The notes beneath the pieces were generated by a model that searched no databases, had not been told where the DNA came from, and was given only the letters and a program-made list of their open reading frames with translations. The translations under genes were made by a program, and so were the position numbers. DNA of 64,000 nucleotides from Nageia nagi (Eukaryota > Pinophyta), in the NCBI GenBank assembly GCA_050084985.1, contig JBITNC010000001.1, forward strand, positions 178,188,001 to 178,252,000, read 5' to 3'. Positions 57,835 to 64,000 of this stretch are shown in pieces; the first letter of the stretch is position 1; the number at the start of each line of letters is the position of its first letter.

Positions 57835-58140
57835 CTCTCCTCCCTTGCCTCCTCTCCTATCCTCCCTTGCATCCTAACCTCCTCTCCCCTCCTCCCTTTC
57901 CTCCTCTCCTCTCTTCAATCAAATATCACGAGTACAATTAGGTATACCCCCCTCGAAAATTAAATAGCCCATGTGAGTTCCTACATAAGATTATTTTTTA
58001 TTTTTTTATTTGGGTGATATGGAGGTGCGAATTCTACCTATCACCTTGTGATTTATGGTGAAGGCTTAAAACTTCCCCATAAAACCCACCACTAAATTGA
58101 TATATAGTGGCAACTTTTAACTGCCCAATCAAAGTCACCT
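57835..58140. repeat. CT-rich block and right subterminal repeats
   Basis: CTCCTCTCC-type tract at 57835-57915. Then, at 58030-58130, ATCACCTTGTGATTTATGGTG, AAAACCCACCACTAAATT and related pieces resemble the left subterminal repeats. Confidence 0.6.
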
Positions 58141-58146
58141 CAAATT

Positions 58147-58178
58147 GAAAACCATCAAAGGAGTTTCTTGGTCCAGTG
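58147..58178 (-). repeat. Right terminal inverted repeat (CACTA type)
   Basis: The reverse complement starts CACTGGACCAAGAAACTCC; the CACTA core has one substitution. It is followed by TTT. Confidence 0.6.
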
Positions 58179-58879
58179 TTTAAAGTTTATTCAATTATTT
58201 TTGAAAGGTTATATGGTGGAAAAATGTTGATATCAGAACAAAGGATAAGGTAAAATATAATAAGACAAAAAAAAATTCCAAAACAAAAAGTAGGAATTGG
58301 ATTTTAAAATGATTCAAAAGAGGAATTTTCATTTCTATATTTTTGTAAACCAATGGTTGTTATTAACATATAATAATTATGAAATGAGGAAGATAACAAA
58401 GTAGTATATATGGTTGATTTTTATCTTAATAATGAGGATGCTCCTCAAGAAGTAGTCTTTGATATGTTTGAATGTGAGGCTACCATTTTAGAATTTTTTG
58501 AAGCAAGATCTGAATTTCTAAAATCTAGTGAAAATATTTTCAAAGATTATTCATTCTATCCTTAAGCATATTTTGGATAAGGTATCCAAAGAATAATACA
58601 AGTGCATTCTTGCACCATTAGGTTTCCTTTTCCTTTATTTTATCATAGTATAATAGGAATATGAGTAGGATTAGCTAGGGGTAATTCATAAATAATCATA
58701 GCATGATGGATGAGTTTGTGGTGTAGAATTCAATGAGTTACCATCACCACCACAACTCCAAGAAGATCTTCCTATGATCAACAAGGATATTGATGAGATC
58801 ATATTAGAAAATTAAGAAAACAAAAATTATTCAAATCAAGAAAATGGTTTGCAAAACAATAAGGTATACAAGAAACATT

Positions 58880-59640
58880 TCAAAAAATCAAAAGGATATT
58901 CACTTGGTCTTATGAAGATATACCTGGTCTAGATGAAAACTTTATTACCCATAGTCTAGTAGTCAAGAAAGATCTCAAACTTGTTCAATATAAACCTTAC
59001 AAAATTCATCCCACCATAGCCTTACTAGTAAAGATAGAAGTTGAAGAATACCTCAAATAAAATTTCATTAATACCATTATTTATTCCCCATGGATATCTA
59101 GTGTAGTTCTTACCCAAAAACCTAATGGATAGCGTGTACTAATTTTAGACATATCAATAAAGCATGCCCAAAAGATGAATTTCCCTTGCTCGACATTGAT
59201 ATGATTATTGATAGTGTTATCAAATATGAAATATTATCATTTATGGATGATTTTTCAAGTTATAATCAAATTAAGATCAAATAAAGTGACCAACATAAAA
59301 CAACCTTCCACACCCCTTTGGGTAATTTCTATTATAAAGTAATACCATTTGGTCTCTAAAATGCAAGTGCCACATATCAAAGAGCCATGGAAGCTATATT
59401 TCATGATATTATTCATTTAACGATGGAAGTTTATGTAGATGATATTTTAGTAAAATAAAAAAAAAGTCTTAGTGATTTGAAAGTGGTCTTTAAAAGGATG
59501 TATAAATATAATATAAAAATCAATCCACAAAAGTGTGTATTCAAAGTTTCTTCTAGTAAGCTATTAGGTTATATTATTTCTAAAAGAGGCATTAAGGTGG
59601 ATCCTAATTAAAAATTCAAATATATTTTGGAAATTCAACC
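58880..59640 (+). pseudogene. Tat reverse transcriptase, broken
   Basis: FTWSYEDIPGLDENFITHSL, YKPYKIHPTIALLVKIEVEE, IIYSPWISSVVLTQKPNG then a stop (the family has Gln-Trp or similar), a frameshift, INKACPKDEFPLLDIDMIID, SYNQIKIK, HKTTFHTPLGNFYYKVIPFG, NASATYQRAMEAIFHDIIH, and VYVDDILVK with catalytic Asp-Asp at 59438-59443. It ends INPQKCVFKV, KLLGYIISKRGIKVDPN. The chain is complete but interrupted by stops at Gln-like positions and shifts. Confidence 0.85.
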
Positions 59641-60770
59641 TATAGGAAGCATGAAACAACTTAGAATATATTCTAGTAAATTACAAGACTAAGAAGGTTT
59701 ATTTCACAACTTTCTGATAAGTGTGTTACATTCTCTCATTTTCTTAAGAAAGGAACAAATTTTGCATGGGATGAAAAATATCAATAAGCCTTTGATAATA
59801 ATAAAAATATTTTAGCAACCCACTAATTTTATCACCATATCAATAAGGAGAGCCTCTTTGGTTGAATTTATATACTACTTTGCAAGCCTTGAAAGCAATG
59901 CTTTCTAGAAAAGATGAGGATAGGATTGAAAAGAGTAAGTTGTTTACTTCAAAAGCAAAATATTAGATGAATAAGAAAAAAGGTATGTTCCTATTGAGAA
60001 ACTTTGTTATTATTATTTTTTTTCTAATAAAAAATTAATACATTATATGTTAGGGAGAAATACTCATGTTGTAACTAAGGTCAATCCATTAATATACCTA
60101 TTATCTAAATCATATTTATTGGGAAGGTCAAAAAAATGGTAATGTTACTTCAAGAGTTTCACCTTGTGTTTTTTAATAAAAAATCCATAAAAGTTCAAGT
60201 TTTGGTAGATTTTATGGTTGATTTTCCATATGATGATTCTTCCCACCTTAATGAATAATTTCAAGATGAATGTACCTTCATAGAAAAATACAAACCTTGG
60301 ACATTATTATTTGATGGTTCAAAATGTATGCATGGTATGAGCTTAGGTATAATCTTGATTTATACTTATGATTTTTTCACTCATTTAGCATATAGATTGG
60401 ATTTTTATTAGACTAATAATATTTTTGAATATGAATCTCTTATCTTGGGATTAAAAGCAACCATTAGCATGGAAGTAAAAAAATATTTATATCTATGGTG
60501 ATTCACAATTGATTATCGACCAAGTTAATGATGTTTACAATACAAAAGATGAAAAAGTTTATTCCTTACAAGCATTTGGTCATTACATTATTGAACTATT
60601 TTCATGAGTATCATTTGGAAAATATCCCAAGAAACAACAAAATATATGTGGATGTTATGGTTAGTGCAGCTTTTATTTCTCTTATTGAGATAGGTGATGA
60701 AGAGACCATACTTACAATGAAGATGCTATGTAAGTATCCATACCATGCTAGTTACATTGAATAATTTTTT
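59640..60770 (+). pseudogene. Tat RNase H region, including the extra RNase H
   Basis: The RT-linked RNase H is nearly lost. At 60310-60500 LFDGSKCMHGMSLGIILIYT and NNIFEYESLILGLKAT match the 'FDGS....G.G....' and 'NNIAEYEAL..GL' blocks of the second, archaeal-type RNase H that marks the Tat lineage. YGDSQLI..QVND can be read at 60495-60530 across a frameshift, and MVSAAFISLIEIGDEETI follows. Confidence 0.7.
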
Positions 60771-60899
60771 TTTTTTATTTAACAATTCCTAATGTGGAGT
60801 TTGAGCTTAGTCCATGGTATGAGAATATTTATGGATATATTAAAAATGACACTATTGCTCAGGGGATGGAGGGAAATGAAAATAAAAATGAGATAATTA

Positions 60900-62090
60900 G
60901 ACTCAAGAAACATCCAGCAAAAATATGTCATTATAGGGAATAATATTTATACAAGATAAATTGAAGGTACTTTATTAATATGTTTTCATTATAGATAAAT
61001 TGAAACAACCTTATAACAAGCCCAAGAAGGTATATGTGATGGTCATTTCATTGGTAGATCAATATATCAAAAGTTTCTTAGAATGGGATATTATTGGCCA
61101 TCTATGGAATAAGATTGCTTTAAACATGTAAAGAGGTGTATATTTATAAAAAAATATGCAAATTTTGAGTTCACTCTATCACAAGTATCAACTACAATAA
61201 CATCCTCATGACCATTTTCTATGTGGGCTATAGATCTTATTGGTCTCATTAATCCAAACTCAAGTGAGGTTCATAAGTTTATTATAACAACCATGAAATA
61301 TTAAACCAAATGGGTTGAGGTTATTCCTTTTAAATATATATTTTTAAGTAAATTGATCAATTTTATTATATAACATATTATTACTAGATTTAGTATTCCT
61401 AATATAATTGCATGGATAATGAACCTAATATAAGAAGAAAGAAAATGAGAAACTTTTGTAAACATTTCACATTGAGCAAAATTTTTCAACACCATATTAT
61501 CCATAAGGTAATGGATAAGTTGAAGATTAAAATAAAAATATTAAGAGTATATTATATAAAATAGTGAAAAAGAATGGTAGAAATTGGATTGAACAACTTC
61601 CATATGCATTATGGGCCTACAGTACAAGTATAAGAATTGTAATTGCAGTAGCTCCTTTTTACCTTATTTATGGAGATGAGGTTGTTATTCCCTTAGAACT
61701 TGAGATACCATATTTGAGGGCTTCTCTCAAAGGTATAATCAATGAATAAGATTAACAAAAAGCATGATTACAAAAATAAAGGCCTTAGTTGAAAAGATAA
61801 TCAATGCACTTGAACATCTTAGAGCATATCAGAACATAATAAAGAGATAATATGGTAATAAAATCAAATATAAAGAGTTTCAAATATGATACATGGTATT
61901 GCTTGAAAATGCATCAAATATAATGATCTCTTAAGAGCTTAAAGAAATTTTTTATCCAAACTAGGTTGGTCCATATGTAGTCATTGTAATTTTTGGTAAA
62001 GGACCATAAAGGTTATTAAATTTAGAGGGTCAAGAAGTTAAAAATCCATACAATATTAGATATTTAAAAATATTTTATGCATGAAAAGGT
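60900..62090 (+). pseudogene. Tat integrase, broken
   Basis: CDGHFIGRSIYQKFLRMGYY and WPSM, then CFKHVKRCIFIKKYAN carries the zinc-finger half with one Cys lost. MWAIDLIGLINPNSS holds the first catalytic Asp, and FIITTMKY.TKWVEVIPFK follows. The 61-codon frame at 61564 (GRNWIEQLPYALWAYSTSIR, APFYLIYGDEVVIPLELEIP) is the well-kept C-terminal side of the core. YVVIVIFGKGP and NPYNIRYLKIFYA end the protein. Confidence 0.8.
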
Positions 62091-62099
62091 CATAATTAA

Positions 62100-63218
62100 A
62101 AGATTATCACCTAAAATTATGATAAAATTCAACTTAACAGATAACCACCTGATGATAAACCAAAATTTTAGACTCTAATTATGCAAAAAATGGACTATTG
62201 TTAGTCCATTTTTGGTCCATTGATAATCCATTTTTGTGTACCATTTCTTGTTTTGTGAATTTCTATGACTTTTAGCATATTAATTTAGCATTTTTTTTAG
62301 CTTTTAATGTTTTATTTATCATGTCTTATTTATTATTTTACCATGATTATATATTTATCCATATGGCATGTGTCTCAGTTTAACATTATTAGTAGTTTAT
62401 CAATTTATCAATACAAAAAAATAACAAAGGATAAAATCCAAAAATTAGAATCATAAAATTGCAAAATCATAGAATATAGAATTAGAATCAAGAATCATAT
62501 CCCACTCCTTGGGATCCACTTAGCACAATGATTTTGGGAGTGGAAAAATTAGGAAAAGGATCACCATCAGTCCATTTTTTGACCACCTTCAATCCTCTTT
62601 CTAGGTAAAATCATGTTCCTATTTTGGGGAGGGTCTTTCTTTGGGGTCCTTAAGATCATTTTCATCCTTAGATAGGCTTATTTATCAAAATCAAATCAAA
62701 TAATCATGCATAATCATTTTGTTTTATCATTATTGTTGAGATTATCATATCATAAATAAAATTAAGGATATAGTTAGCAATGACCTTAACCAGTAGATGG
62801 ATTTACTCCACAGAATCAAAAAATCATTACGGGTCATTTTTATGCATGACTCTTTTTTGGATAGATCATTATTTTTTAAATTTCATCATTCTTATCTAAA
62901 TATTTTTTCTTTTCAATTAGCAATGATAAAAATGTCCATATGTATGATAATAAATCTAAGTTAACATGTCTTCATAAGCATGTATGATCAAGCAAAAAAT
63001 GTTGGGTGAGAATTGGTATTTTAGGTAAATTATTATCTTGTAGATTATTTTTTCCTTGAATCCTTCTTTCTTTCCTTGCTGTGAAAAGCATACAAGTCAA
63101 AATGGGGCATGTAGTTGGCAATTATCATCAAGTAGAGCCATCAAAAAATTTAGGGAATTTTGTAGTTTACTTTGGAATGTATAATTTTTGAATACTTGTA
63201 TTTTTAAATTATACTTCC
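62100..63218 (+). other. 3' non-coding part of the Tat element
   Basis: No frame. GTCCATTTTTGGTCCATTGA-type short repeats lie at 62190-62240. The rest is AT-rich up to the purine tract. Confidence 0.5.
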
Positions 63219-63231
63219 AAAGTGGGGTATT
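63219..63231 (+). other. Polypurine tract of the Tat element
   Basis: AAAGTGGGGTATT directly before the LTR start TGTAGTTAC. Confidence 0.7.
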
Positions 63232-64000
63232 TGTAGTTACATAAATTTAATTTAAGTGATTACTTAAAATCATTAAATTACTAAATTATCAAGTTATTTT
63301 ATGTTATTTCATTATTATCATTATGTAATCATCATAATCTATAATAGTGGACTAATGTATGTCTTATTTTATAGGTAATGTGATACCCAAGGTATGGGAA
63401 TCAACCCAAGGAGTCAGTTATATATTAAAGTTTCCTATATAACTAAGATCCACATAGGTCCACTATTAATATAGATCTATCTAACATATTCTGAGATTGA
63501 TATTGGCATATCCCTTTTAGGTGTTCTTCGATACCACCTTATCAAGATTGGAATTTGGATAATTTGACTATATTATGTGAGCTATCATGCTATTATTATA
63601 AATAATATAACATTCTTATAGGCTTCAAAGGTGATGACCTTGATTGGGATTTTAGATTCCTCCAAATGAGGATCAATGATAGCCTATTAAAGGACTAATG
63701 ATGACCTATTTTGCTCTAAGAGGACCAATGATAATCCATTTTTGATATATTGATGAGCTATAATTTTTATGGTATCTTTATTTAGTATTCCTTTATCCAT
63801 TCCTTTCTTCCTTTCATCCATAATAGGTAATTACCAATAGGTAAATATTCAAATCCCTAACTTGATAGGAATTAACTTGTTCCATATTGAATATCATTTA
63901 TTTCCATTACTATTTATCTTTGGCCATTTCAGTCTAAGTAGGTTTTGGAATTATACTTATTTTTTAACTATTGTAATTTCCTATTTTTCCATACCTTTAC
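63232..64000 (+). repeat. 3' LTR of the Tat-type element, reaching the window edge
   Basis: 769 bp visible, ending ...CATACCTTTAC, which aligns with ...TATACCTACA of the 5' LTR. By that alignment only the final A is missing. Confidence 0.85.

Larger units (their letters stand above)
50304..58178. mobile_element. CACTA-type (En/Spm-like) non-autonomous transposon carrying PPR arrays
   Basis: The left end reads CACTAGACCAAAAAAGGCC; the reverse complement of the right end reads CACTGGACCAAGAAACTCC. The similarity continues to CTTTGGTGG/CTTTGATGG, so about 25 of 32 terminal positions agree. TTT lies on both sides (50301-50303 and 58179-58181), the 3-bp duplication expected of CACTA elements. Inside each end are CACCTTA-type subterminal repeats. 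The element interrupts the Tat coding region between protease and RT; skipping it and one TTT leaves an open stretch around KYEGIL/FKVYSIIFERLYGG. Of the 7875 bp, 2382 are a later LTR insertion. The rest is PPR-derived modules and satellite-like repeats. No transposase is seen, so it would need one in trans. The PPR content reads rightward. Confidence 0.65.
47207..64000 (+). mobile_element. Tat-type Ty3 element with nested insertions, inactive
   Basis: Matching LTRs at 47207-47961 and 63232-64000 bound gag, protease, RT, RNase H and integrase pieces in Ty3 order. The RT neighbourhood (MPGLD-like IPGLDENFITHSL, KACPKDEFPL), a second RNase H and the integrase ending NIRYLKIFYA are characteristic of the plant Tat lineage. 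The 3' LTR lacks only its last base at the window edge, so the right target duplication cannot be checked. Without the 7.9-kb insertion at 50304-58178 the element would be about 8.9 kb. Confidence 0.85.

Overview
This is plant nuclear DNA: AT-rich, gene-poor and built almost entirely of nested, decayed transposable elements. LTR retrotransposons primed from initiator Met-tRNA, a plant LINE, a plant-mobile-domain fragment and many pieces of pentatricopeptide-repeat (PPR) coding sequence all point to a land plant. The age of the elements and the layered nesting suggest a large-genome lineage such as a gymnosperm, but that is inference. There is no rRNA, tRNA, CRISPR array or intact long gene. 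The only candidate host gene is a short two-exon model at 34.3-34.7 kb.

Layout. 1-5.25 kb: minus-strand remains of two Ty3-type elements (gag; gag-protease with PBS and a probable LTR). 5.25-5.6 kb: plant-mobile-domain fragment, minus strand. 5.6-13.5 kb: tandem repeats, an orphan PBS with a putative LTR and gag-like start, otherwise blank. 13.6-15.9 kb: decayed plus-strand LINE. 17.2-18.95 kb: small non-coding LTR element with a perfect 5-bp target duplication. 19-26 kb: PPR-derived repeats, mainly minus strand. 26.68-32.66 kb: complete Ty3 element with chromodomain-like tail, all ORFs broken. 34.3-35 kb: possible host exons and an unusual PPR fragment. 36.6-38.17 kb: more PPR repeats, interrupted at 38,172 by a complete 8.4-kb Ty1/copia element (to 46,572, target duplication TGATG). 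47.2-64 kb: a Tat-type Ty3 element whose 3' LTR runs to the last base of the window.

The most interesting structure lies inside the Tat element. Between its protease and reverse transcriptase sits a 7.9-kb insert (50,304-58,178) whose ends read CACTAGACC... and ...GGTCCAGTG, an imperfect terminal inverted repeat flanked on both sides by TTT. It has the hallmarks of a CACTA (En/Spm) transposon: CACTA-type ends, 3-bp duplication and subterminal repeats. Its cargo is not transposase but several kb of tandem, rearranged PPR-coding modules plus satellite-like repeats. It was itself invaded by a 2.4-kb non-coding LTR element (50,646-53,027, duplication AATTC). The same PPR and satellite modules recur at 19-26 kb and 36.6-38.2 kb, so one PPR-carrying repeat family appears to have spread through the locus. 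PPR pieces have been cut and fused into hybrid modules whose tandem periods (135 bp, about 252 bp) are multiples of three.

All coordinates and matches were read by eye. Family names rest on recognised motifs, not on searches.
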